Shown here: positions 6,622 through 14,768 of the stretch, piece after piece
How positions within the stretch are numbered: position 1 is the stretch's first letter
Layout: the number at the start of each line of letters is the position of its first letter
The notes under the pieces: generated by a model
The model's input: the letters and a program-made list of their open reading frames with translations, nothing else
Told to the model about the DNA's origin: nothing
The model's database searches: none
Source of the DNA: a virus
Direction: 5' to 3' (one strand)
IMG/VR virus record: IMGVR_UViG_3300038552_000096
Location: 1-27,765 of that record
Length of the DNA stretch: 27,765 nucleotides
Position numbers and translations under genes: made by a program

Positions 6622-7763
6622 TCCTCAAACTCCATGACAAGCTGCTCGTGCTGATCCCGGTACTCGCAGCGCACACCGGGGATGCGCATGTGGACTTCCT
6701 CCCCTTCAACAATTGCGGTCACGAGGTCCCCCACGAAGTAGTCCCGTCCATAGACGAGCTTAGAGTCCTTGCTGTGGCGGGCCTGGAAGCTGTACTTGCG
6801 GATGATGCCGTTTTCATCCAGGACGCCCTGGGCCGCAGCGGCCAGTCCCGCGTCTGTGGTCTCCTGGGTCGAGTTGATTGTCTCCTCGATCTTGTTCCAG
6901 GGCGAGTCATCGACGCGGTCTGCCGCGATCTGAACCGACGTGGCGCGATCCACGCCCTCGCCCTGGCCGAGGGCGATGGCGACGGTCTTCTCGCCAGTTC
7001 GGTTCTTGGAGTAGGAGACATCGGTGATGAGCTTGAGGTCCTCATCAAAGATCACCGGTGTATTCCCGGAGGCATTGAAGCCCGTTGTGCGGTCCAGGCC
7101 AATCGTGGAGCGGTCGGTGCCGATGCGCGGATAGTAGGTGCGGAACTCAAAGGTCGCCGCGCCAGTCCCCACCACCTCGAACTCGACGCCGGTGGCTATG
7201 CCGATCTCCTGGATCGTCGCCAGGAGCTTCTTGTAGGCCCGCGATCCCTCCCATTGTGCGCCAAGACCCCCATTCGCCTGCACCGATAGGCCCGTTGTCT
7301 GGCCGTCCACAAGTCTCCCGTTGGCGAGAGTGGCGAGCGATCCGGCATTCTCCCTCACGAAAGCCTTGATGACGTTCTCGCCCGGCCCCGACTTTTCTGC
7401 CCCCGCCGATCCCGCCTTATACAAGATGTATCGGCGGTCGATCAGGTCGAGGTAGGACTGGCCGTGCGAGCGCCTGTATTTTGGGTCCTGGAGGGGCTTT
7501 TGCGTGACGGGGGTTCGATGGAGGCCCTCAAACTCCTTATACCAGCCGATCCCAAAGTCTGGCAGCGCGCGCCACACCTCGATCTGCGCGTCGAGAGGGA
7601 AGTAGTCCGAGAGGCCCGGCTCATCGGTCATCTCCAGGCTGTAGACGCCGACCGTGTTGACGCGCTTGGAGTAGCCGATGTGTCGGAATCCCCCGTCATC
7701 CGAGAGGAGCTTCACCACGGTCCCCGACTGATCTTTGATGCGGACTTGGTAGCGAGGGGCCAT
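6615..7763 (-). CDS. Tail hub / tail-associated protein, ReqiPepy6 Gp37-like
   Basis: 382 aa, ATG at 7763 one base after the upstream stop, with only a weak ribosome site, so translation is probably coupled. The N-terminus (YQVRIKDQSGTVVKLLSDDGGF) and the later blocks SYLDLIDRRYILYKAG, TGVEFEVVGTG, FDEDLKLITDVSYSKNRTGE and FVGDLVTAIVEGEEVHMRI match what I know of the siphovirus ReqiPepy6 Gp37-like family. These proteins take the place of Tal or gp27-type hub proteins at the tail tip. Position after Dit and two tip genes agrees. No peptidase or lysozyme domain is visible. Confidence 0.82.
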   Translation of the reverse strand: MAPRYQVRIKDQSGTVVKLLSDDGGFRHIGYSKRVNTVGVYSLEMTDEPGLSDYFPLDAQIEVWRALPDFGIGWYKEFEGLHRTPVTQKPLQDPKYRRSHGQSYLDLIDRRYILYKAGSAGAEKSGPGENVIKAFVRENAGSLATLANGRLVDGQTTGLSVQANGGLGAQWEGSRAYKKLLATIQEIGIATGVEFEVVGTGAATFEFRTYYPRIGTDRSTIGLDRTTGFNASGNTPVIFDEDLKLITDVSYSKNRTGEKTVAIALGQGEGVDRATSVQIAADRVDDSPWNKIEETINSTQETTDAGLAAAAQGVLDENGIIRKYSFQARHSKDSKLVYGRDYFVGDLVTAIVEGEEVHMRIPGVRCEYRDQHEQLVMEFEEW

Positions 7764-7764
7764 C

Positions 7765-8460
7765 CTATGCCATCACAAGCATAGCCATGTTCGGCGCGGG
7801 CAGGTCCGCGCCAACGGGAGAGTTCACCGGATTTGCGTGACCATCGTAGCCGGATAGGTCCTCGACGTAGTTCGTTCCGTTCACGAGCGTCTGACCGATG
7901 ATTGTCGCGAGGCCTTGCGCAGTGAGCATCCCCAGGTGTAGGAGTTCTCCCCCAATAGGCCCTCGACGGCCCGCGGCCAGCAGGGCAGCCTCGCTCGGAA
8001 CCAGGATGCGCCCAAACATGCGGAAGTCGAGCATCAGCCCGTCGTAGTTGCTATAGCCACCACCGGCACCGAGGGTGATGGAAGAGGAGTCGTTATCCAC
8101 CCCCCCCGTAGGGGTAGAGTCCTCTATAACCGTTTGAGATACTCCGTCGATGTAGATGACGGGGTTCGCGCCAGCGCCGCCGCCCCGGTTGTAGGTCACG
8201 ACAAGATGATGCACCGCCCCAATTGCCAGGTTGGCGTCAACGCGCCAAGAGCCGTCGGTTCCGCTGAAAGTATGGATAAACTTGGGATCACCATTTTCAA
8301 GAAACAGTGTTTGAGCAAATCGCTGCATAAGCGCGAAGCTGCCCGCGACTGTCTCCGGCTTGATCCACAGCGCGTAGGAGACATCCGTTTGGTTATACCA
8401 AATGCTATTCCCTGGCACCGTTAGAGATTGGGAGGAGGCATTCTCAAAGTCAATAGCCAC
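7765..8460 (-). CDS. LamG/concanavalin A-like domain tail protein
   Basis: 231 aa from GTG at 8460, preferred because GGGAGG lies 8 nt upstream and because the protein then begins AIDFENASSQSLTVPG, the usual first strand of a LamG domain. An in-frame GTG at 8493 would add 11 residues and overlap the upstream gene. The jelly-roll pattern is visible through residues 1-160: SYALWIKPE, HHLVVTYN, VIYIDGVSQ, SSITLGAGG and DFRMFGRILVPSEAALL. Such domains bind carbohydrate or mediate adhesion on phage tails. It sits between the tip protein and hub genes, so a side-fibre or adhesin role is likely. Confidence 0.82.
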   Translation of the reverse strand: MAIDFENASSQSLTVPGNSIWYNQTDVSYALWIKPETVAGSFALMQRFAQTLFLENGDPKFIHTFSGTDGSWRVDANLAIGAVHHLVVTYNRGGGAGANPVIYIDGVSQTVIEDSTPTGGVDNDSSSITLGAGGGYSNYDGLMLDFRMFGRILVPSEAALLAAGRRGPIGGELLHLGMLTAQGLATIIGQTLVNGTNYVEDLSGYDGHANPVNSPVGADLPAPNMAMLVMA

Positions 8461-8473
8461 TACTCGGCCCTCC

Positions 8474-9778
8474 CTATTCGTACTTGAGAGCACACTGCCT
8501 AACTTCGGCGTCGCCGGATGCTGTATCGCCCGCGTCGCCCGGTGCCCGGTGGATCGCTAGAATCACCTCGTCTCCGGCAGCGAGCCCATCATTGTTGGTC
8601 AGGGTGATCGTGCAGACCTTCTCGTAGCCCGCGGTTCCAGCGACGGCGGTCGCCGACGAGAGGTTGTCGGAGGCAAAGCTGTCGGCATCCACGTCCTGCG
8701 AATCGCCCGGAGTTGTTGCCATGATCCGGGCTCCGAACACGACATTGCCGCTGGTCGCCGAGGCCATCTTGAAATGGACCTCGACGGTCGGGCTGCCGAC
8801 GTAGTTCGATGGCATACGGAACTGGAAGTAAATCCACTCCTCGGTTGTATCGTCAAACAGGGCCTCGTACCAGCGCGGTTTCGGTGTTCCCGCGGAGCTT
8901 GTCTTGACCTGGACGGTAGCCGCCTTGTTGTTGGCCGTGTCATCAGGAAGATATGCCGCTCCTGCCGGGAGGGAGACTTCCTTGTTCCCCCCTCCTGCTC
9001 CTCCTCCAGACATCTTCCAATAGGTCCCATCAAACCTCAGTCGAATGAGCGTGTCGATGTTGTTGATGACATAGGAGGGCGTCGGAAGGCGGATGTTGCC
9101 AGCCTCGGTGAGCGTGACGAGCCTGGAGGCATTCTCCAGGGCGATCAAGACCTCCTGGCCCTGGGTGCCGCCATTGATCGTATCGAGTTCGTCCGTGGAC
9201 GCGTCGGCCTGGGTATCGACCGTGTAGAAGCCCGCCCCACGAACCGTGACGACACCCGAGGCGATGGTAAGCTCGCCACCGGATCGCATGAAGGATCGCG
9301 CCAGCATCGTACCCGCGAACTCACGCTCGTCGGTGACGGTGATGACGCCACCCGTTGTGACGAGCACCTGGGCCAGAGGCACATCCCAGGTTGTGCCGTC
9401 CGTCTGCACGAGGGCGGGCGGGGTCGGGCTCGCGGCTTCGGTGCCCGCGATCCGGGTGATGCGAACCGTTTGCGCGGAGAAGTCCTTGCGCAGCACAATT
9501 CGGTCGATCCTGGGGTTGGTGGAGGGCGTCGGGATCGCGACGTTCTCCGAGGCGTCACTGTCGTAAGTCTTTCCGTCCACAAAGGCCCCGCCCGAGGCGA
9601 CAGCCACAGGCGAAGCGACGCCGCTCACCGCCAACTGATTCAGATACCCAGGAAGGACGCCTTCCTTGGTGCGGTCGAGCGTGAACGCCTTGCGCCAGAA
9701 GTCGCTCCACTGATCGTCGGAATAGGGACCGCAGTCCCCCGTTGCAGACCCGGCCCACGGCATTGATTTCTGTGTCAT
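8474..9778 (-). CDS. Baseplate/tail-tip protein, putative upper-baseplate or fibre component
   Basis: 434 aa, ATG at 9778 with AGGAG 7 nt upstream. The N-terminal domain (1-170) has the order WAGSATGDCGPYSDDQWSDF, then GVASPVAVASGGAFVDGKTY, then NPRIDRIVLRKDF, then PLAQVLVTTG, then DERE. This is typical of phage tip proteins that carry receptor-binding modules (a BppU-like or N-terminal fibre domain). The middle (180-270) is beta-rich, with a GGGAGGG linker near 262. The C-terminal part (275-434) looks like a separate jelly-roll domain (VEVHFKMASATSGNVVFGAR). Virion location is well supported by context; exact role is not. Confidence 0.8.
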   Translation of the reverse strand: MTQKSMPWAGSATGDCGPYSDDQWSDFWRKAFTLDRTKEGVLPGYLNQLAVSGVASPVAVASGGAFVDGKTYDSDASENVAIPTPSTNPRIDRIVLRKDFSAQTVRITRIAGTEAASPTPPALVQTDGTTWDVPLAQVLVTTGGVITVTDEREFAGTMLARSFMRSGGELTIASGVVTVRGAGFYTVDTQADASTDELDTINGGTQGQEVLIALENASRLVTLTEAGNIRLPTPSYVINNIDTLIRLRFDGTYWKMSGGGAGGGNKEVSLPAGAAYLPDDTANNKAATVQVKTSSAGTPKPRWYEALFDDTTEEWIYFQFRMPSNYVGSPTVEVHFKMASATSGNVVFGARIMATTPGDSQDVDADSFASDNLSSATAVAGTAGYEKVCTITLTNNDGLAAGDEVILAIHRAPGDAGDTASGDAEVRQCALKYE

Positions 9779-9787
9779 AGCAGGCTC

Positions 9788-10678
9788 CTAGAGGCCGATG
9801 AAGCGTTCGTAGTATTTCACCGAGACGGAGGACTGACCCCCGACCGCTCCACCAGCCTCCACCTTGATCGTGTTGTTGCCGCCCGCAACCTCGGGATCGG
9901 CCTCGATACGCCAGAGGGCCAGATCGCTGTCCGCCGTCACAGTGCCGATCCGGTTGATGCCGTCGCTGTCCACGACCGTCTTCTTGTCGGGAGAAAGGTC
10001 GATGTCTACATACTTGCCCGCGCTGATCGTGAACAGCAACTCCACTTTCTTGTTGAGAGTGACATTGGTCACGCGCGGGTTTTGGAGCGGGCCGGTCAGC
10101 CGGATAATGGGATAGGTGAACCATGTCCCCGCGTACGCGACTACACGGCCCTCATTGATGATGCTCGATGTGAACAGGATCGGGAAGGTGATCGGGAAAA
10201 CGAGGAAGCTCCCGACGCCCGACACCGACCAGACCTCCTCTTTCAGCGTCGGGTTGTAGAACGTGGGATCGGGCGCTCGCAGGCGCACCACGGCTCTTTG
10301 CTTCGGCCCAAGCTGATCGCGTGAGGAGAGCCCAAGCTCGCTGTGGAAGTAGCAGTCGATTTGCCGCATGGCCCCGTCCGGCAGCGTGAAGCGAAGCTGG
10401 ATCGGGTTGTTGGAGGGCTTGAAGATTTCCAGGAGCTTCTTGCGGCTCGTGAAGAGGGCGCTGTAGCTGGAGGTCATAATCGCTTCGCGCAGAGAGAGCA
10501 TCCGCGGCTCCAGCAGGAAGCCCTCGTCACTGTCCCCATGCTGCTGCGGCGCGCGCGAGATCAAACGCTGCACCGGGGGCATCCCAAAGCCCTCGTAGGC
10601 CTCGTTGAGGAACTCCGCCGAGTTATCCAGATCGTAGGTGACGCCCGCCACGATGGCTTGCAGGTTGGTGTAGATCAT
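9788..10678 (-). CDS. Distal tail protein (Dit-like)
   Basis: 296 aa, the ATG at 10678 overlapping the tape-measure stop by 4 nt (ATGA). Placed directly after the tape measure. The N-terminal half (1-150) has a two-part pattern of Dit and tail-family proteins: LLEPRMLSLREAIMTSSYSA, SRKKLLEIFKP, FTLPDGAMRQIDCYFHSELG and LRAPDPTFYNP. The C-terminal half has YPIIRLTGPLQNPRVTNVTL and KYVDIDLSPDKKTVV, usual in the galectin-like C-terminal domain of siphovirus Dit proteins. It would form the hexameric ring joining tail tube and tip. Confident as a tail component, slightly less as Dit. Confidence 0.84.
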   Translation of the reverse strand: MIYTNLQAIVAGVTYDLDNSAEFLNEAYEGFGMPPVQRLISRAPQQHGDSDEGFLLEPRMLSLREAIMTSSYSALFTSRKKLLEIFKPSNNPIQLRFTLPDGAMRQIDCYFHSELGLSSRDQLGPKQRAVVRLRAPDPTFYNPTLKEEVWSVSGVGSFLVFPITFPILFTSSIINEGRVVAYAGTWFTYPIIRLTGPLQNPRVTNVTLNKKVELLFTISAGKYVDIDLSPDKKTVVDSDGINRIGTVTADSDLALWRIEADPEVAGGNNTIKVEAGGAVGGQSSVSVKYYERFIGL

Positions 10679-13017
10679 CTGCGCCCCGAGTTCATAAGCT
10701 GGAGCAGGCGGATGTCGTCGATCAACTGCGGCTCAGTCTGATTCCGGTACTGCGCCGTGAGGTAGTAGTTGTTCTCCGTGACCCCTTCCCTTCCCGCGAG
10801 GGCCGGGGCTGGCGTAAAGGCCGGTCGAGGAATCTCTTGAAGCCCTGCCCCAAGCATAGCGAGTTCTTTGATGGCCGAGGAGACGCCCGGAAGCCCCTTC
10901 TTGAATCCTTGCTGTAGCCCCTCAGTAAGCTGGAGGCCGAAGTCAAAGAATACCTGGGAACGGGAATGGATACCGAGGATGTCCTGAGCCCAACCAACCG
11001 CATTTTCGAGAGCATCACTAAGCCAGCCGGTGAAGCGGTCCCAAACGGCCCTCACGCCATCCCATAGGCCCTGAATCCAGTTGCGCCCGGCGTTGTACCA
11101 TTCTGTCGCCTTGAGAATGACGATCTGCACGAGTTGGCCCGCGGCAGTAGTTACATTCCCGAGAAGCTCAAGGAACTTGATTTCAACGATCAGTACAAGT
11201 TGCCGCGCGGCCTCCGTTACCCCGGCTACAAGCTCCCAAAACTTGAACTTCACAATGAACACGAGTTGCGCCGCTGCGTTAGTGACCCTCGCGGCCAACT
11301 CCGTGAGCTTGAAGCCCACGATGAATATGAGTTGGGTCGCGGCCGTTGAGGCAAGGTTGAGGATATTCGCCCATCCTAGCTGAAACAGGAAGACGATCTG
11401 ATCCCATGCCGTTTTTGCTTCCGGGCCAAGAATAAGGATGGCCGCGATGAGGGTTCCTATTGCGAGCAGCAGGAGATTCAAAGGATTCAGAATGAAGGCG
11501 ACCGCGGTGCCTATCGCCGCGGCGACTCCGCCAAAGATGGCGCTTCCTATAGCGAATGCCTTGAAAACTCCTACGACACTTAGAATCCATACTAGAAGGT
11601 CTCCGCCGTCATCCTTCACCCATTCCGTGAGATCATCTAGCGCAGGCCGCAGGTCTTCCCTTATCCAATCCGCTAGGTTGCGAAACGCATCCTCAATTTC
11701 TTGGCCGTGCAGAACAATCCAATCCCCGAGACCGGTGATCGCGAGGGAAAACCTTTCGATGAGACTGACGTTATCCTCTTCCACTGTATCGCCCAAGGCG
11801 ATGCCCATGTCTCGTATGGCTTGCGTGATCCCTGGACCGTGCTCCTCCCAAAACAGTTGGATGTCTTGCTTGAATCCATCCCATGCCGTCTGGAATGGCT
11901 CAATGGCAGTGACAAACTGCACCCCGATTCTCACTATGAAGTCGGAGATTCTTTCGATGGCGTCGGCAATCCCATCTGCGATACCGTGGATGGCGCTGGC
12001 AAGGTCCCCGGCGTCAATCTCCCCAAGACCAAAAGCGGCCCATAGCTGCCCAAGAGCGGGAAGCAGATCAACCTTGATCGCCCCAAGCACGGTGTCAAAG
12101 GCATGGCCCAGGACTCGTCCGATCCTTTCAACGGTCGCGCGGAAGTCGGGGTCCATAAGAACTTGCGCCAAGTCGTAGAAGGCGTTGGTGATAACCTGAA
12201 TCAGAGGCCCCAGGAACTCGGCCCCGACGACGAGCTTGATGAAGTCCTTGAAGATGGAGACCACGCCGTAGAATGTGTGGGCCATTCGTTCGGACGCGTC
12301 AGGGAATTGCTCCATCGCAAGCTGGTTGAAGGCGTTGATGAACTCGTGTACGTCATATCGGCCGCGGGCCGCGGCCTTGCGGAAGGCGTCGAGGCTCATC
12401 GTGTCGAGGCCGAGGTTGTGGCGCATTCGGATCAGAACGTCCGTCACCGGGACAAATCCGCCTCGGGCAAGATCGCGTAGCTCGGTGCCCGTCACCTTGC
12501 CCTGCTGGATCATCTGCCCCATGTTCTGAACGATGCGCTCCATCACATCGCCCTCGAGGCCCATTCCGGCAGTGAAGTTGGCCGCAGCCTCGGTGAGGTC
12601 CCAGGCTTGGTCCGTGGTCAAGTTCATCGCCATTCCTAGCGTTTGAACATCGGCCACCTGCCCAAACTCGAAGGGCGACCAAATCGCCAGTTCCTTGAGC
12701 CGGTCGAGCAAGTCCTCCGTCAATGGCCCGGCCATAGCCAATGCCGTTGAGAAGTTGTCCGTCCTGCCTGCGGCGACAAGCTCGCGGGCCGTCAGGCCCT
12801 CCATGCGGAGTTGCAGGGTCTGGAATTGGGTGGCCCCCTCAATCGCCATGCGCCCGAGATTGGCGAGACTGTCGGCAAGGCGCTCGAAAATGCGCGCGGC
12901 GAGCATACCGAGGCCGGTCTCGCTGATCCGTTGCAGGGCACCGCCAACACTGTCTGCCGCTTGCGAAGCGCCCTGGTCCTGGCCTACGATGGTGATGGTG
13001 ATGCGATAGTCGGGCAC
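10675..13017 (-). CDS. Tail tape measure protein
   Basis: 780 aa, GTG at 13017 with GAGGG 6 nt upstream, starting just after the stop of the frameshift ORF. It is the longest gene of the window. The N-terminal third carries the tape-measure core pattern (QNMGQMIQQGKVTGTELRDL, then GGFVPVTDVLIRM, then EFINAFNQLAMEQFPDASERM). Hydrophobic segments at about residues 472-535 (WILSVVGVFKAFAIGSAIFG; LLLLAIGTLIAAILIL) may form the membrane-crossing part used in DNA ejection. Four 22-residue repeats lie at residues 559-646. The C-terminus has a short Ala/Pro stretch. Length predicts a tail near 117 nm if the usual 0.15 nm per residue holds (inference). Confidence 0.93.
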   Translation of the reverse strand: MPDYRITITIVGQDQGASQAADSVGGALQRISETGLGMLAARIFERLADSLANLGRMAIEGATQFQTLQLRMEGLTARELVAAGRTDNFSTALAMAGPLTEDLLDRLKELAIWSPFEFGQVADVQTLGMAMNLTTDQAWDLTEAAANFTAGMGLEGDVMERIVQNMGQMIQQGKVTGTELRDLARGGFVPVTDVLIRMRHNLGLDTMSLDAFRKAAARGRYDVHEFINAFNQLAMEQFPDASERMAHTFYGVVSIFKDFIKLVVGAEFLGPLIQVITNAFYDLAQVLMDPDFRATVERIGRVLGHAFDTVLGAIKVDLLPALGQLWAAFGLGEIDAGDLASAIHGIADGIADAIERISDFIVRIGVQFVTAIEPFQTAWDGFKQDIQLFWEEHGPGITQAIRDMGIALGDTVEEDNVSLIERFSLAITGLGDWIVLHGQEIEDAFRNLADWIREDLRPALDDLTEWVKDDGGDLLVWILSVVGVFKAFAIGSAIFGGVAAAIGTAVAFILNPLNLLLLAIGTLIAAILILGPEAKTAWDQIVFLFQLGWANILNLASTAATQLIFIVGFKLTELAARVTNAAAQLVFIVKFKFWELVAGVTEAARQLVLIVEIKFLELLGNVTTAAGQLVQIVILKATEWYNAGRNWIQGLWDGVRAVWDRFTGWLSDALENAVGWAQDILGIHSRSQVFFDFGLQLTEGLQQGFKKGLPGVSSAIKELAMLGAGLQEIPRPAFTPAPALAGREGVTENNYYLTAQYRNQTEPQLIDDIRLLQLMNSGRR
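11080..11343 (-). repeat. Four 66-bp in-frame repeats inside the tape measure gene
   Basis: Units at 11278-11343, 11212-11277, 11146-11211 and 11080-11145. They encode AATQLIFIVGFKLTELAAR..., AAAQLVFIVKFKFWELVAG..., AARQLVLIVEIKFLELLGN... and AAGQLVQIVILKATEW..., each 22 residues. The DNA has diverged; the AA-x-QL-x-xIV-x-x-K-xxEL core is kept, least well in the last unit. Confidence 0.85.
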
Positions 13018-13520
13018 CTATTTCCCTCGATGGGCGCGGGAGTGCTTGCCTTCTTCGTCGAGGCAGATCAGGTGCGAGGAGATCGTGCCGAGGTCCTCAT
13101 GCACAAGGTCGGAGGGCCTGCAATGGTAGACATCCCGGCACAGGATCAGTTCGATGTACTCCCAGGGTGCCGGAGCATCGGCCCATAGATGCCCCACCAC
13201 CCCGGCCCTCAGTTTCCCGCGGCCGTCCCCGGTACTGAGGCGAAGGTTGCCTCGATGCTCTTGCGCAGGGCCGCGATCATCTCCGGGAGAGCCGCAATGG
13301 GGAGTTTGTCGATGCCGCCCTCGATGGCGCGGTCGAAAATCTCCGTGATCTCATTGAGCTTCACCGCCGCGGTTGCTTCTTTTCGGGGTGCGCCACATTT
13401 CGGGCAAGTCTCCCCGGCGTAGGTTTCCCCGCACTTGCAGATGACGTTGGCCGATCTGTCGAGGGTCTTGAGGTCTCCCCAAGTGAAGCTATCGCTTCGC
13501 ACCTTCAATTCGATGTCCAT
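13018..13520 (-). CDS. Tail assembly chaperone GT, made by -1 frameshift
   Basis: The overlapping downstream frame (13018-13212) is open and in the -1 frame relative to the G gene, with no good ribosome site of its own (its first GTG is at 13200). At 13212-13218 (minus strand) is GGGAAAC, a canonical X-XXY-YYZ slippery heptamer in the correct register, with the G stop TGA immediately after it. Slippage gives a 167-aa product: 103 residues of G plus 64 (LRAGVVGHLW ... ELILCRDVYHCRPSDLVHED ...). In lambda and many siphoviruses G and GT are made this way, from GGGAAAG in lambda, and chaperone the tape measure. Location between major tail protein and tape measure fits exactly. Confidence 0.8.
13209..13520 (-). 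CDS. Tail assembly chaperone G-like protein with zinc-ribbon motif
   Basis: 103 aa, ATG at 13520 with GAGGAG upstream. It follows the major tail protein and precedes the tape measure, the standard place of the first tail chaperone. The C-terminal half is helical (NEITEIFDRAIEGGIDKLP; MIAALRKSIEA). Unusual for the family as I know it, residues 28-42 hold CKCGETYAGETCPKC, a CxC-x8-CxxC knuckle expected to bind zinc. The last codons are GGA AAC TGA within the slippery site, so termination yields G and slippage yields GT. Confidence 0.82.
   Translation of the reverse strand: MDIELKVRSDSFTWGDLKTLDRSANVICKCGETYAGETCPKCGAPRKEATAAVKLNEITEIFDRAIEGGIDKLPIAALPEMIAALRKSIEATFASVPGTAAGN
13212..13218 (-). 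promoter_or_regulatory. Programmed -1 ribosomal frameshift site GGGAAAC
   Basis: On the minus strand the zero-frame codons are GCG GGA AAC TGA, so the heptamer G-GGA-AAC is read in the phase required for simultaneous -1 slippage to GGG-AAA. The new frame then runs 64 codons to a stop at 13018. The stop codon follows with no spacer. No obvious pseudoknot was recognised by eye. Confidence 0.8.
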
Positions 13521-13542
13521 TCGTCTCCTCGCGAGCCTGAGA

Positions 13543-13992
13543 CTACGCGATCACCGACTTGGTGATCGAGGGCGCATGGAGCGTGAACTCGATCCCAATG
13601 GGATCGCCGCTCTGCACCTCGCCCTTCGGGTAGATGGGCTCCTTGATGAAGCCCGGACCCGTCGTATACATGAACTGGCCGGATGTCCCGCCCTTCGGCG
13701 ACCAGCGCATCCAGAACTGCGAAGCCGCTTCCTGCGCAGCGCGGATCACCTCGCTCGGGTCGCCCGCGCCTTCGGTGTGGGCGATCATGCAGCCAAGCTC
13801 GATGTGGCCCCGCTTTCCAGCGCCCAGGAAGGGCGTGTCGCCATCGGCGGTGAAGAACTCGCCGATTTCGCGTTCTCCGCCGCCGACCTCGATCTTGTTG
13901 GCGAAGCCGCTCATGTCCGTCCAGGCCGTGCCGTTGAGGCTGTACTCGATCTTGACGCTGCGGAAGGTGAAACCACCTGTGGTCTGTGTCAT
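13543..13992 (-). CDS. Major tail (tube) protein
   Basis: 149 aa, ATG at 13992 with GGAGG about 7 nt upstream. The order is beta-rich and typical for a siphovirus tube protein: VKIEYSLNGTAWTDMSGFAN, KIEVGGGEREIGEFFTADGD, FWMRWSPKGGTSGQFMYTTG, and VQSGDPIGIEFTLHAPSI near the end. It lies between head-completion/terminator genes and the tail chaperone genes, where the tube gene is expected. No Ig-like C-terminal domain is present. It is shorter than lambda gpV, compatible with the single-domain tube fold. Confidence 0.82.
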   Translation of the reverse strand: MTQTTGGFTFRSVKIEYSLNGTAWTDMSGFANKIEVGGGEREIGEFFTADGDTPFLGAGKRGHIELGCMIAHTEGAGDPSEVIRAAQEAASQFWMRWSPKGGTSGQFMYTTGPGFIKEPIYPKGEVQSGDPIGIEFTLHAPSITKSVIA

Positions 13993-14010
13993 CTCTGATC
14001 CTCCTCTCTG

Positions 14011-14343
14011 CTAGGGTAGACGGAAGACGGCGACGGTCAGCGCGGTCACGCCGGAGTAGGTCATGCTGACGTTGCCGTTCGCGTCGTTGAAGATGTGGGT
14101 CTGGAGGGGCGGAAGCAGCTTGTTCCCGGTCGTGGCCGGAACCACGACAACGAGATCAGCCACGTCCATCCCGTCCACCTTGGCGGGCGTTGCGATGGTC
14201 ACGGTGACGGGGGAGCCATCCGTGTTCTTGAACTCCACGAGGCAATTCCCGTCGTTGGGAAAAGTGTCCCCGCCGCCCGCCGCGGGCGTGAAGGCCGGAG
14301 TCAGCCCGGCCAGGGTGACGTTCTGAGGGGTAAGAGCCGCCAT
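14011..14343 (-). CDS. Small beta-rich virion protein, family unassigned
   Basis: 110 aa, ATG at 14343 with GAGGTG upstream. It reads as one beta domain: GGDTFPNDGNCLVEFKNTDG, SPVTVTIATPAKVDGMDVAD, then VVVPATTGNKLLPPLQTHIFND and VSMTYSGVTALTVAVFRL. This arrangement is frequent in small phage proteins placed between head-completion and tail tube genes; I know no defined function. It may be a decoration or tail-associated protein. No cysteine cluster, signal peptide or membrane segment. Confidence 0.82.
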   Translation of the reverse strand: MAALTPQNVTLAGLTPAFTPAAGGGDTFPNDGNCLVEFKNTDGSPVTVTIATPAKVDGMDVADLVVVVPATTGNKLLPPLQTHIFNDANGNVSMTYSGVTALTVAVFRLP

Positions 14344-14351
14344 GCTTCACC

Positions 14352-14759
14352 TCACTCCGATGGGGGTCTCGGCCTGCGGGGCCGAGGCATCTCTGCCGCG
14401 GATGTCTCCGGCGCTGGAGCATGAACCTCGGGCTCGGGCGGCTTCCGGGCCGCGTTGCGCAGCGTCATCGCGTCGTCCATCGAGAAGTGAAGGACACGCG
14501 CGATCTCTGTGAGTTCCAGCGCCGCGATCTGTTCGATCTTCCAGAGCCCCAACTCCCGGATCAGGGCGAGCGCCTGATCCTTGCCGACGCCGGGCAGCGT
14601 CAGGAGAGGGGCGAGGTCTGTCAGCGCAATCGCGCCTCCGGCTCTGACGACGGCCTCCGTCTCCTTCTCGTCCAGATGCTCGAAGCGCACAATCTCGCCA
14701 CGCCCGATGGTGCGAAGCTCCTTCGAGTGCCAGAGGGGTGAGATCGTCACATACTCCAT
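14352..14759 (-). CDS. Helix-hairpin-helix protein in the head-tail region
   Basis: 135 aa, ATG at 14759 with AAGGAG 6 nt upstream. Residues about 50-105 form a helix-hairpin-helix-type domain: LLTLPGVGKDQALALI (LPGVGK at 55-60), followed by IEQIAALELTEIARVL and MTLRNAARK. HhH motifs usually contact the DNA backbone or proteins. The N-terminal third (HSKELRTIGRGEIVRFEHLD) is beta-like and the C-terminus is Pro-rich and basic (PRPRRPRPP). It sits between the tail-terminator-like gene and a small beta protein, an odd place for a DNA-binding fold, so a structural use of the fold is also possible. Confidence 0.8.
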   Translation of the reverse strand: MEYVTISPLWHSKELRTIGRGEIVRFEHLDEKETEAVVRAGGAIALTDLAPLLTLPGVGKDQALALIRELGLWKIEQIAALELTEIARVLHFSMDDAMTLRNAARKPPEPEVHAPAPETSAAEMPRPRRPRPPSE

Positions 14760-14768
14760 CGCAACTCC

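Noticed and set aside
13018-13200. Independent 60-aa gene starting at GTG 13200
   Set aside because: No ribosome site at proper distance, and the frame joins the G gene at a slippery heptamer in the right register; the frameshift product explains it better.
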